Source of the DNA: Flavobacterium solisilvae
GTDB lineage: Bacteria > Bacteroidota > Bacteroidia > Flavobacteriales > Flavobacteriaceae
DNA: 58,596 bases
NCBI RefSeq assembly: GCF_012911605.1
Contig: NZ_JAAMPT010000198.1
Location: forward strand, 1-58,596
Direction of reading: 5' to 3'
Both the position numbers and the translations under genes were made by a program. Within the stretch, counting starts at the first letter, position 1, and every line of letters starts with the position of its first letter. The notes beneath the pieces were generated by a model. It did not search any database. It saw nothing but the letters and a program-made list of their open reading frames with translations, and had not been told where the DNA came from. Positions 27,545-35,844 of this stretch are shown piece after piece.

Positions 27545-28408
27545 ATGGTACAATACAACCCGAAAGACTGGATTACTTTTATCTTCAGATTTCACAAATC
27601 GGATACATTTCGTCAATTAATGCCAATGATGTTTGTTATTGGATTATATACGTATGGCATTTGTTTTCTGGAAATTGAACATTGGAAACTTTCTGAAAAA
27701 AGTCATGTAAAAAACATTTCCATCATGCACGGAATGTTAGGTTTTGTAATTTCATTATTGCTTGCTTATCGAACCAATACCGCTTATGATCGCTGGTGGG
27801 AAGGACGAAAAATTTGGGGAAGTTTAGTAAATAGCAGCCGAAATTTAGCGTTGAAACTTTCGGTTATGCTTACGGATGAAAAGGATAAAAATTTTTTACG
27901 TCAAGTTATTCCGGCTTATGCTTCTATCCTATCCAAACATTTGTCCAATAAAGAAGTAAGCAAAATGCTTTATGAGAACATCGATTTGGAAATTGACCAC
28001 GAGAAACACAAACCTAATCAAGTTGCCAAAAGTATTTTTGAAAAAATAAATGAATTATACAAATCAGGCAAAATAACTGGCGACCAATTAATTACCATTA
28101 ACAACGAATTACAAACCTTTACCGATGTTTGTGGCGCATGTGAACGAATAAAAAACACGCCAATTCCTTATTCTTATAGTGCTTTTATTAAAAAATTCAT
28201 TTTCTTTTACATCATGACGTTGCCTTTTGGTTATGCTTTTAGTTTGGGTTATTACAGCATTCCTGTAGTAATTTTTACTTTTTATGTATTGGCAAGTTTA
28301 GAATTAATTGCCGAAGAAATTGAAGATCCTTTTGGTGATGATGCTAATGATTTGCCTACCGAAAAAATTTCAGAAAACATCAAAAAACACGTAGCAGAGA
28401 TTTTGTAA
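27545..28408 (+). CDS. Bestrophin-type anion channel family protein
   Basis: This 287-aa integral membrane protein matches the bacterial bestrophin family (formerly UPF0187). It has the N-terminal YNPKDWITFIFRFHKSDTFR, the pore-lining stretch ending LLAYRTNTAYDRWWEGRKIWG, and the conserved C-terminal segment IEDPFGDDANDLP. Bestrophins form pentameric channels, for anions in animals and for cations in at least one bacterial homologue. The gene is 55 bp after recG on the same strand. The ion is not predictable here. Confidence 0.93.
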   Translation: MVQYNPKDWITFIFRFHKSDTFRQLMPMMFVIGLYTYGICFLEIEHWKLSEKSHVKNISIMHGMLGFVISLLLAYRTNTAYDRWWEGRKIWGSLVNSSRNLALKLSVMLTDEKDKNFLRQVIPAYASILSKHLSNKEVSKMLYENIDLEIDHEKHKPNQVAKSIFEKINELYKSGKITGDQLITINNELQTFTDVCGACERIKNTPIPYSYSAFIKKFIFFYIMTLPFGYAFSLGYYSIPVVIFTFYVLASLELIAEEIEDPFGDDANDLPTEKISENIKKHVAEIL

Positions 28409-28454
28409 TGTGTGTGTTTTTTGGTAAATTTACAAGATTGTCAAAATTATACCA

Positions 28455-29378
28455 ATGTACAAAAAAGCATTACTTGATACACCTGCACTAACTCACGAAA
28501 AGTCTTTGAAAACTTTGGTCGAAAATCGAACCATTTTTTCATTGGATCATTGTGAACTAAACATCTTTGAAACTTATGAAACTACTGAATTAGTTCCTCT
28601 AAAATTCAATGATTTAGTTGTTACCAGCATGTTAAGAGGTAAAAAAGTAATGCATTTATTTGATGATCCTAGTTTTGATTATCTTCCGGGAGAAACTGTA
28701 ATTGTTCCTTCGAATGTAGAGATGAAAATTGATTTTCCTGAGGCAACCAATGAAAACCCTACACAATGTATTGCTTTAGCAATTGACAATCAAATTATTA
28801 CTGACACATTAAATTTCCTAAATGAAAAGTATCCGAAAGAAGAAAATAACAGTTTATGGAAATTAGACCACGAAAATTACTTCTTTTATAACAATGTAGA
28901 ATTAGCATCTACCATCAATAAGCTAATTAAAGAATGTACCGGAAGTTCGATTACAAAAGATGCAATTGCCGATTTAACGCTACAAGAACTTATTATCCGT
29001 ATTATTCAAACACAAACTGTAAAACGTTTTGACTCTGATGTTAATTTAGACAATAACAGTCCTATTGCAACCAGTATTAGTTTCATTAGAAATAACATTA
29101 GAGAAAGTATCAACTTGAAGCAATTAAGTGAAAAAGCTTGCATGAGTACAACTTCATTCTATCGGTATTTTAAACGTGAATTAGGAATGAGTCCGATAGA
29201 ATACATATTGAATGAGAAAATAAAATATGCCAAAAAATTGTTGAGTAATCCTAATATTCAAGTAAATGAAGTTTCCTATGCAACAGGATTTGAAGATTGT
29301 AATTACTTCATCCGATTATTCAAAAAGTATGAAGGCGTTACTCCAAAACAATATCAACTTATGAATTTTACCCATTAA
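28455..29378 (+). CDS. AraC family transcriptional regulator of the ADH/ALDH cluster
   Basis: This 307-aa regulator has an N-terminal effector-binding cupin-like region (about 30-190) and two C-terminal AraC helix-turn-helix motifs (about 205-305), with ACMSTTSFYRYFKRELGMSP and the signature ATGFEDCNYFIRLFKKYEGVTPKQY. It lies next to, and converges by a 4-bp overlap on, the DUF779-ADH-ALDH gene set. It is therefore the likely regulator of that set; two candidate half sites are found upstream of the ALDH gene. A weaker match, TGTCAAAAT, lies just before its own start and hints at autoregulation. The inducer is unknown, plausibly an alcohol or aldehyde. Confidence 0.92.
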   Translation: MYKKALLDTPALTHEKSLKTLVENRTIFSLDHCELNIFETYETTELVPLKFNDLVVTSMLRGKKVMHLFDDPSFDYLPGETVIVPSNVEMKIDFPEATNENPTQCIALAIDNQIITDTLNFLNEKYPKEENNSLWKLDHENYFFYNNVELASTINKLIKECTGSSITKDAIADLTLQELIIRIIQTQTVKRFDSDVNLDNNSPIATSISFIRNNIRESINLKQLSEKACMSTTSFYRYFKRELGMSPIEYILNEKIKYAKKLLSNPNIQVNEVSYATGFEDCNYFIRLFKKYEGVTPKQYQLMNFTH

Positions 29379-29764
29379 TATCCGTTTTCTCCAAAACGAG
29401 TAATAGGTTCAAGTTGCTCTATTTCTTCAGAAGTAAAAACAGTATAATTTATTTTAAAGGTTTTACCATAAGGCGTTTCCAACGAAAATCCGCCAGCACC
29501 AAATCCATTGACTACATCTAAAGTAAAATGAGCGTGTTTCCAATATTCAAATAAATCTTTGTCAACCCAAAACTCAAATCCTTTGATTTCTCCGATACAA
29601 ACATCTCCAGTTCTTAAATAAAATCCGCCTTTTTCAAAACACTGAGGCTGAGTTCCTTCACAACATCCACCAGCTTGATAAAACATCAACGGTCCAAATT
29701 TTTCCTCCAACATTTCTATTACTTCCAATGCTTCGGGAGTTACATCTAATCTTTTAATGCTCAT
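29375..29764 (-). CDS. DUF779 domain-containing protein
   Basis: The 129-aa protein starts MSIKRLDVTPEALEVI. It carries the family's Cys cluster GGCCEGTQPQCF (about 32-43) and a second Cys in GDVCIGE. DUF779 genes are typically found beside ALDH genes of the AldB/ExaC type and AdhP-type ADHs, exactly as here, but their biochemical role is not established. A longer frame from a TTG at 29800 exists but adds only a hydrophobic leader outside the domain. A terminator-like stem separates it from the ADH gene upstream. Confidence 0.9.
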   Translation of the reverse strand: MSIKRLDVTPEALEVIEMLEEKFGPLMFYQAGGCCEGTQPQCFEKGGFYLRTGDVCIGEIKGFEFWVDKDLFEYWKHAHFTLDVVNGFGAGGFSLETPYGKTFKINYTVFTSEEIEQLEPITRFGENGY

Positions 29765-29778
29765 ACCTATATAATTAA

Positions 29779-29819
29779 AAAAGACTACCAATACAACCAA
29801 CTAATATCAGCAGTCTTTT
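29779..29819 (-). terminator. Terminator-like stem between ADH and DUF779 genes
   Basis: On the minus strand, AAAAGACT and AGTCTTTT pair (29812-29819 with 29779-29786) around a 25-nt loop and are followed by a T-run. The stem is moderate, so partial read-through into the DUF779 gene is likely. Confidence 0.5.
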
Positions 29820-29833
29820 AGTTTGAACCAAAT

Positions 29834-30871
29834 CTAATTGTTGCTTCCGGCAATATCAAGAACGATACGACCGTCAATCTGACCTTTTTTCATTTTGTCA
29901 AAAACATCATTAATATCTTCTAGTTTAGCTGAAGTAACCGTTGCTTTAACTAATCCTTCGTTAGCAAAATCTAATGCTTCCTGTAAATCTTTTCTTGTTC
30001 CAACAATCGAACCTCTTACTGTAATTCTTTTCAAAACGGTTTCAAAAATCGGTAATTCAAATGAACCTGGAGGCAAACCATTTAAGGCAATTGTTCCTTT
30101 TCTACGCAATACATCAATACCTTGTTTGAAAGCAATTGGTGAAACTGCAGTGATTAAAGCACCGTGCATTCCGCCAACTTCTTTGTGTAAATAAGTTCCT
30201 GGATCTGTTGTTTTTGCATTTACTACCAAATCAGCTCCTAATTTTTTTGCCAATTCTAATTTATCATCAGCTACATCAATTGCTGCAACGTGCATTCCCA
30301 TTGCTTTGGCATATTGAACTGCAACGTGTCCTAATCCGCCAATTCCTGAAATAGCAACCCATTCTCCTGGTTTGGTTTCTGTTTCTTTCAAACCTTTGTA
30401 AACCGTAACTCCTGCACAAAGAATTGGGGCAATTTCCAAGAAATTTACATTATCTTTCAAATGTCCTACATAGCGTGAATCAGCAATTACATATTCAGCA
30501 AAACCACCATCAACACTATAACCACCATTTTTTTGCGCTTCACATAATGTTTCCCATCCTGTAATACAATAATCACAGCAACCACAAGCAGAATATAACC
30601 ATGGAACTCCAACAGCATCTCCTTCTTTCACTACTGCTTCAGGACCACAAGCTACTACAATCCCAACTCCTTCATGTCCTGGAATAAGTGGCATTTTTGG
30701 TTTAGCTGGCCAATCGCCATCAACTGCATGCAAGTCAGTATGACAAACACCACAAGCAATAACTTTAACTAATACTTCATACCTTCCTGGAGCTCTAACC
30801 GAAACTTCTTGAATTTTAAGAGGCTGACCATAGCCTTGAACCACAGCAGCTTTCATCGTTTTTGGCATCAT
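29834..30871 (-). CDS. Zinc-dependent alcohol dehydrogenase, AdhP-like
   Basis: This 345-aa medium-chain dehydrogenase oxidises alcohols to aldehydes with NAD(P)+. The catalytic zinc site is CGVCHTD (C40) and GHEGVG (H66, E67). The structural zinc Cys are C96, C99, C102 and C110 in [16 protein letters not shown]. The Rossmann motif is [17 protein letters not shown]. It closely follows the AdhP/propanol-preferring pattern. It lies between the ALDH and DUF779 genes on the same strand, so alcohol and aldehyde oxidation are genetically linked. The second ATG (30868) is an equally possible start. Confidence 0.94.
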   Translation of the reverse strand: MMPKTMKAAVVQGYGQPLKIQEVSVRAPGRYEVLVKVIACGVCHTDLHAVDGDWPAKPKMPLIPGHEGVGIVVACGPEAVVKEGDAVGVPWLYSACGCCDYCITGWETLCEAQKNGGYSVDGGFAEYVIADSRYVGHLKDNVNFLEIAPILCAGVTVYKGLKETETKPGEWVAISGIGGLGHVAVQYAKAMGMHVAAIDVADDKLELAKKLGADLVVNAKTTDPGTYLHKEVGGMHGALITAVSPIAFKQGIDVLRRKGTIALNGLPPGSFELPIFETVLKRITVRGSIVGTRKDLQEALDFANEGLVKATVTSAKLEDINDVFDKMKKGQIDGRIVLDIAGSNN

Positions 30872-30898
30872 AATTTACCCTTTAAAAAATTTCACAAA

Positions 30899-30930
30899 AA
30901 ACGGGTTACTACTTTTGTAATAACCCGTTT
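30899..30930 (-). terminator. Intrinsic terminator between ALDH and ADH genes
   Basis: AAACGGGTTA and TAACCCGTTT form a perfect 10-bp stem. In the minus direction it is followed by TTTTTTG. It lies in the 68-bp gap after the ALDH stop codon and should reduce transcription into the ADH gene. Confidence 0.85.
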
Positions 30931-30939
30931 ATATTATTA

Positions 30940-32445
30940 TTAAAAGAAACCTAATTTACTTTTGTTATACGAAATCAACATATTTTTGGCTTGACGATAA
31001 TGATCAAGCATCATTTTGTGATTTTCACGACCAACACCTGATTGTTTATAACCTCCAAATGGCGCTCCTGCTGGATAAGAATGGTATTGATTTACCCAAA
31101 CTCTTCCTGCTTGAATTGCTCTTGGCACCTGATATAGCTCATGAGCATCACGAGTCCAAACTCCTGCACCTAAACCATACATTGTATCATTAGCTATTTC
31201 AATGGCTTCTTCTGTAGTTTTAAATGTGGTAACCGCCAAAACTGGTCCAAAAATTTCTTCTTGGAAAATTCGCATTTTATTATGTCCTTTAAACAAAGTT
31301 GGCTGAATATAATAACCGCCTTCCAAATCATCTCCTAAATGATTGACTTCTCCACCACATAATAATTCGGCACCTTCTTCTTTTCCTAATTTAATATAAG
31401 ACAGAATTTTATCTTTTTGAATTTGAGAAGCTTGCGCACCCATCATTACTGTTGGATCTAAAGGATTTCCAACTTTGATTGCTTTAACTCTTTCTATAAC
31501 TCTTTCTATAAATTTGTCGTAAATATCCTCATGAATTAACAATCTTGACGGACAAGTACAAATTTCACCTTGATTTAAAGCAAATAAAACTGCACCTTCA
31601 ATAGCTTTATCCAAAAACTCATCATCAGCATCCATTACTGAAGGGAAAAAAACGTTTGGCGACTTTCCTCCTAATTCCAATGTAACCGGAATAATATTTT
31701 CGGTAGCATATTGCATTACCATTCTTCCTGTAGCTGTTGAACCCGTAAAGGCAGCTTTAGCTACTTTTGGATTAGTTACTAATGTTCTTCCTAATTCTGC
31801 TCCAAATCCGTTAATAATATTTATAACTCCTGCAGGAAGTAAATCTTCTATTAGCTCCATCAAAACCATGATAGAAATTGGAGTACTTTCGGCTGGTTTA
31901 AGAACAACGCAATTTCCTGCTGCCAAAGCTGGAGCCAATTTCCAAACAGCCATTAAAATTGGAAAATTCCATGGAATAATTTGAGCTACAACACCAATTG
32001 GCTCATGAATTATAATAGAAACTGTATCTTTATCTAGCTCACTTATAGAACCTTCTTCCGCACGAATTACACTTGCAAAATATCTAAAATGATCTATAGC
32101 CAATGGGATATCGGCTGCCAAAGTTTCTCTAACAGCTTTTCCGTTATCTAATGTTTCAACAGAAGCTATATATTCTAAATTCGCTTCTATTCTATCTGCA
32201 ATTTTGTTTAGAATAATACTTCTTTCTGTTTTTGACGTTTGGCTCCAAGTCTTAAAAGCTTCATGAGCTGCATTTACAGCTTGTTCAACATCTAATTTAG
32301 CAGAATGAGCTGCTTTTGCCATTGGTTTTCCATCGACAGGTGATACAACTTCAAAATACAATCCATTTGATGGCGCTGTCCACTTTCCATTAATATAATT
32401 ATCGTACTTTTCTTTTAGCTGTGGTCTTTTAATTAAATTACTCAT
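30940..32445 (-). CDS. Aldehyde dehydrogenase, AldB/ExaC type
   Basis: This 501-aa NAD-dependent aldehyde dehydrogenase probably converts acetaldehyde or similar short aldehydes to acids. Motifs are [33 protein letters not shown], the catalytic Glu in LELGGKSPN, and the catalytic Cys in [11 protein letters not shown]. The spacing of the two Cys around ICTCPSR is typical of the AldB/ExaC branch that pairs with DUF779. The C-terminus [27 protein letters not shown] also fits. It is the promoter-proximal gene of the cluster, downstream of candidate AraC-type half sites. Confidence 0.95.
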   Translation of the reverse strand: MSNLIKRPQLKEKYDNYINGKWTAPSNGLYFEVVSPVDGKPMAKAAHSAKLDVEQAVNAAHEAFKTWSQTSKTERSIILNKIADRIEANLEYIASVETLDNGKAVRETLAADIPLAIDHFRYFASVIRAEEGSISELDKDTVSIIIHEPIGVVAQIIPWNFPILMAVWKLAPALAAGNCVVLKPAESTPISIMVLMELIEDLLPAGVINIINGFGAELGRTLVTNPKVAKAAFTGSTATGRMVMQYATENIIPVTLELGGKSPNVFFPSVMDADDEFLDKAIEGAVLFALNQGEICTCPSRLLIHEDIYDKFIERVIERVKAIKVGNPLDPTVMMGAQASQIQKDKILSYIKLGKEEGAELLCGGEVNHLGDDLEGGYYIQPTLFKGHNKMRIFQEEIFGPVLAVTTFKTTEEAIEIANDTMYGLGAGVWTRDAHELYQVPRAIQAGRVWVNQYHSYPAGAPFGGYKQSGVGRENHKMMLDHYRQAKNMLISYNKSKLGFF

Positions 32446-32468
32446 AAGTTTATTTTTTTTGTTTTATC

Positions 32469-32476
32469 CAAATTTA
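32469..32476 (-). promoter_or_regulatory. Candidate -7 box of the ALDH gene
   Basis: On the minus strand this reads TAAATTTG, an exact fit to TAnnTTTG, 23 bp before the ALDH ATG. No good TTTG is found at -33, as expected for an activator-dependent promoter. Confidence 0.55.
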
Positions 32477-32498
32477 GTTGCATTATTCTCCTTCGAAT

Positions 32499-32534
32499 AG
32501 CACATTTTTGCCATTTTTCAGCACGATTTTGACA
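32499..32534 (-). promoter_or_regulatory. Two AraC-type half sites, 21 bp apart
   Basis: On the minus strand TGTCAAAATCGTGCT (32520-32534) and TGGCAAAAATGTGCT (32499-32513) match at 12 of 15 positions. The repeat distance is 21 bp, two helical turns, the usual spacing for AraC-family half sites. The proximal copy lies where the -33 element would be. Binding by the regulator at 28455-29378 is inferred. Confidence 0.55.
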
Positions 32535-32660
32535 ATAACAAAATATTAACACATAAAAATTGAACATATATTAAAAAGTGGATTATTAAATAATGAATTT
32601 CACAAAACATCAGACTAAACAATATTCCAAAATATTTTTTAATCTAAAGTGTACAATATG

Positions 32661-32668
32661 TATATTTG
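32661..32668 (+). promoter_or_regulatory. Candidate -7 box of pheT
   Basis: TATATTTG is an exact TAnnTTTG match located 18 bp before the pheT ATG. The -33 element is not obvious. Confidence 0.5.
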
Positions 32669-32686
32669 CATCCTTAATTTTTACAC

Positions 32687-35107
32687 ATGAAAATTTCATA
32701 CAATTGGCTTAAACAATTCATTAAAATAGATTTAAAATCAGAAGAAACAGCTGCTATTCTAACCGATTTAGGATTAGAAGTTGAAGTTGTTTCCAACTAT
32801 CAATCCGTTCGTGGTGGATTAGAAGGTGTGGTCGTAGGTCACGTTTTAACTTGTGAAAAACATCCTGATGCCGATCGTTTAAAAATTACCACCGTTGATT
32901 TAGGTGAAGCAACACCTGTTCAAATTGTTTGTGGTGCAAGTAATGTTGGCGCAGGACAAAAAGTTCCTGTTGCTACCATTGGAACCAAACTTTTTGACAA
33001 AGATGGAAATGAATTTGAAATCAAAAAAGGAAAAATTCGTGGACAAGAAAGCCACGGAATGATTTGTGCCGAAGACGAACTTGGACTTGGAACAAGTCAT
33101 GATGGCATCATGATTTTGGACGAAAAACTAAAACCAGGAACGCCTTGTGCCAAAGTTTTTAATATTGAAAACGACGAAGTTTTTGAAATTGGATTAACAC
33201 CAAATCGTGCTGATGCTATGTCGCATTATGGTGTTGCACGTGATTTGCGCGCGAGTTTACTTCAAAAAAACAGTACTGTTGAATTGATTACACCATCGGT
33301 TAGTACTTTTAGAATTGACAAAAGAACGTTGAAAATTGATGTTGATGTAAAAGACAATAAATTAGCTCCAAGATATTGTGGTGTAACCATTTCTGGAATT
33401 ACCGTAAAAGAATCACCTGAATGGTTAAAAAACCGCTTGAAAGCTATTGGGTTAACACCAAAAAATAATGTAGTTGACGTTACCAACTATATTTTACATG
33501 ATTTAGGACAACCGCTTCATGCTTTTGATGCTTCAAAAATTAATGGAAAAATTATTGTAAAAACCGTTGAAGCTGGAACAAAATTCACAACTCTAGATGA
33601 TGTTGAAAGAACATTGCATGAAGAAGATTTAATGATTTGTGACGAAAAAGGTCCAATGTGTATTGCTGGAGTTTTTGGCGGAAAAAGTTCTGGAGTTACT
33701 GATACTACCAATTCTATTTTCTTAGAAAGTGCTTATTTTAATCCAGTTTCTGTTAGAAAATCTGCAAAAAGACATGGCTTAAATACCGATGCTTCTTTCC
33801 GTTTTGAAAGAGGAATTGATCCAACAATTACTGAATTTGCTTTAAAACGTGCCGCACTTTTAATCAAAGAAGTTGCTGGTGGCGAAATCACTTCGGATAT
33901 TATTGATATTTACCCAAAAAAGATTGAAGATTTCCCAGTTTTCTTGAGTTTTGAAAAAACTACCAAATTAATTGGGCAAGAATTACCAAAAGAAACCATC
34001 AAAAGAATTTTGGCATCGCTAGACATCAAAGTTACAACAGTTTCTGATGCTGGTTTGGGATTAATCATTCCATCCTATCGTGTTGATGTTCAAAGAGAAG
34101 TTGATGTTATCGAGGAAATCCTGAGAGTTTATGGATACAACAATATCAATTTTACCAAAAAATTGAATGCTACTGTTTCCAATTCAGCTAGAACGGAAGA
34201 TTACAAAGTGCAAAATCTTGTAGCTTCGCTACTGAATGCTAATGGTTTCCACGAAATGATGGCAAATTCATTGACAACGCCAGAATATATTGGTTTATCT
34301 GAAATGTTGAAAGAAGAATACAATGTAACGATGTTAAATCCGTTGAGCAATGATTTATCAGCGATGCGTCAATCGTTGTTGTTTTCTGGTTTAGAAGCTG
34401 TTTCTTACAACATCAATCGTAGAAATGGTGATTTGAAATTATTTGAATTTGGAAAAACCTATCATAAATTGCCTTCTGGTTATGATGAACCAAAGCATTT
34501 AACACTATTTGTTTCGGGAAATAGAAGCGAAGAAAGTTGGACAAATGCACAAAAACCTTCTGATTTCTTTTTGTTCAAAGGTTATGTAAACACCATTTTG
34601 GAACGATTAGGAATTACCAAAATTCAATACAAACCTGTTAGCTCAGATGTTTTTGCAGAAGGAATTGCAATTGCTTGCGGAAATGATACTTTGGTTGAAT
34701 TTGGAACCGTAAAAAAATCAATTCTGAAACATTTTGATATTAAACAAGAAGTTTTCTATGCTGATTTCAATTGGAATTTGGTTTTAAAATTAATTGGAAC
34801 CAAAATTAAATTTACTGATATTCCAAAATATCCTGAAGTTCGTCGCGATTTAGCCTTGTTAGTTGATGAAAACGTTGCTTTTGACGCTATTTACACTATT
34901 GCACGTCAAACGGAGAAATCGTTATTGAAAGAAGTAAATCTATTTGATGTTTACCAAGGAAAAAATCTTCCAGAAGGAAAAAAATCATACGCAGTGAGTT
35001 TCATTTTACAAGACAATTCAAAAACTTTGACCGATGAACAAATTGACAAAATCTTAAACAAACTACAAAAGAATTTTGAAAACGAACTTGGTGCAAGTTT
35101 GAGATAA
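32687..35107 (+). CDS. pheT: Phenylalanine--tRNA ligase subunit beta
   Basis: This is the beta chain of the heterotetrameric enzyme that charges tRNA-Phe. The 806-aa protein shows the N-terminal start MKISYNWLKQFI, the EMAP-like tRNA-binding domain (about 40-150, VVGHVLTCEKHPDADRL and IVCGASNV), and the B3/B4 editing region (about 215-390, LDDVERTLHEEDLMI). The B5 domain, the catalytic-like core and a C-terminal anticodon-binding FDX-ACB domain (about 715-806, FTDIPKYPEVRRDLALLV) follow. The length is standard. pheS is not adjacent, which is common in this phylum. Confidence 0.97.
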   Translation: MKISYNWLKQFIKIDLKSEETAAILTDLGLEVEVVSNYQSVRGGLEGVVVGHVLTCEKHPDADRLKITTVDLGEATPVQIVCGASNVGAGQKVPVATIGTKLFDKDGNEFEIKKGKIRGQESHGMICAEDELGLGTSHDGIMILDEKLKPGTPCAKVFNIENDEVFEIGLTPNRADAMSHYGVARDLRASLLQKNSTVELITPSVSTFRIDKRTLKIDVDVKDNKLAPRYCGVTISGITVKESPEWLKNRLKAIGLTPKNNVVDVTNYILHDLGQPLHAFDASKINGKIIVKTVEAGTKFTTLDDVERTLHEEDLMICDEKGPMCIAGVFGGKSSGVTDTTNSIFLESAYFNPVSVRKSAKRHGLNTDASFRFERGIDPTITEFALKRAALLIKEVAGGEITSDIIDIYPKKIEDFPVFLSFEKTTKLIGQELPKETIKRILASLDIKVTTVSDAGLGLIIPSYRVDVQREVDVIEEILRVYGYNNINFTKKLNATVSNSARTEDYKVQNLVASLLNANGFHEMMANSLTTPEYIGLSEMLKEEYNVTMLNPLSNDLSAMRQSLLFSGLEAVSYNINRRNGDLKLFEFGKTYHKLPSGYDEPKHLTLFVSGNRSEESWTNAQKPSDFFLFKGYVNTILERLGITKIQYKPVSSDVFAEGIAIACGNDTLVEFGTVKKSILKHFDIKQEVFYADFNWNLVLKLIGTKIKFTDIPKYPEVRRDLALLVDENVAFDAIYTIARQTEKSLLKEVNLFDVYQGKNLPEGKKSYAVSFILQDNSKTLTDEQIDKILNKLQKNFENELGASLR

Positions 35108-35133
35108 TACTTGATTTCTCTATTCTAAACACA

Positions 35134-35164
35134 AATGCTCGAAGAAATTCGGGCATTTTTTTTA
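35134..35164 (+). terminator. Intrinsic terminator of pheT
   Basis: AATGCTCGAA and TTCGGGCATT form a 10-bp stem with one G-U pair, followed by a run of T residues. Confidence 0.9.
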
Positions 35165-35234
35165 TTCTTAAAGAATTTTTAACATCCATTTTTTTCATAA
35201 CTTTATGACATTCAATTTTTAATTCTTTATAATT

Positions 35235-35771
35235 ATGGATGAAAGCAATAAAAATTTCAAACTGATTAATGCTAAACCAAGATGCAAAAAATTAAAACCA
35301 AAAATTGATTTGGCTGCTATGGTAAGTGTTTCGTTTTTACTTATCATCTTTTTTATGGTTACAAAAGAATTGTCCAAACCACGAATGATTGATTTTGGAT
35401 TGCCTGAATCTGGTGGTTGTTATACTGGTGGTTGTGGAGGAAATTTTGACAGAAGAATTACGCTACTTTTAGACGATGACAACAAAGTAATTAGTTATTG
35501 GGGATTATTAGAAATGCCTAATGAACAACCAAAAAAACTTGATTATGGTTCTAATGGAATTCGAAAAGAATTAATTCGAATTGATAAAATCATTCAAAAT
35601 CGAACAGGTAGCAATGACAGAAGAGCAATAGTCATCATAAAACCAAGTAAAAAATCAAACTATGGAAATTTAGTTGATATTTTGGATGAAATGGCAATAA
35701 CTAATATTCCAACTTATGCGGTTATAAATGATTTCACTCCAGATGAAATGAAACTATTAGCATCAAAATAA
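35235..35771 (+). CDS. ExbD/TolR-like biopolymer transport protein, orphan
   Basis: This 178-aa single-pass inner-membrane protein has one membrane helix (about 27-43) that begins with KPKIDLAAMV; D25 corresponds to the conserved proton-pathway Asp of ExbD. The periplasmic part (about 50-178) ends in an ExbD-like fold with AIVIIKPSKKSNYGNLVDILDEM. ExbD normally works with ExbB and TonB to energise outer-membrane transport, but no exbB or tonB is close. An unusual Gly/Cys loop, GGCYTGGCGG (60-69), follows the helix and is not part of classical ExbD. It stands alone between two terminators. Confidence 0.87.
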   Translation: MDESNKNFKLINAKPRCKKLKPKIDLAAMVSVSFLLIIFFMVTKELSKPRMIDFGLPESGGCYTGGCGGNFDRRITLLLDDDNKVISYWGLLEMPNEQPKKLDYGSNGIRKELIRIDKIIQNRTGSNDRRAIVIIKPSKKSNYGNLVDILDEMAITNIPTYAVINDFTPDEMKLLASK

Positions 35772-35790
35772 CTTATTAAGTTTATAAAAC

Positions 35791-35823
35791 AAAAAAACTC
35801 CTCGTTTTCACGAGGAGTTTCTA
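35791..35823. terminator. Bidirectional terminator between exbD-like gene and rpsA
   Basis: AAACTCCTCG (35795-35804) and CGAGGAGTTT (35811-35820) form a perfect 10-bp stem with A and T tracts on its two sides. It serves both convergent genes. Confidence 0.93.
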
Positions 35824-35844
35824 TTTATAAAGAATTTCGAAAAA

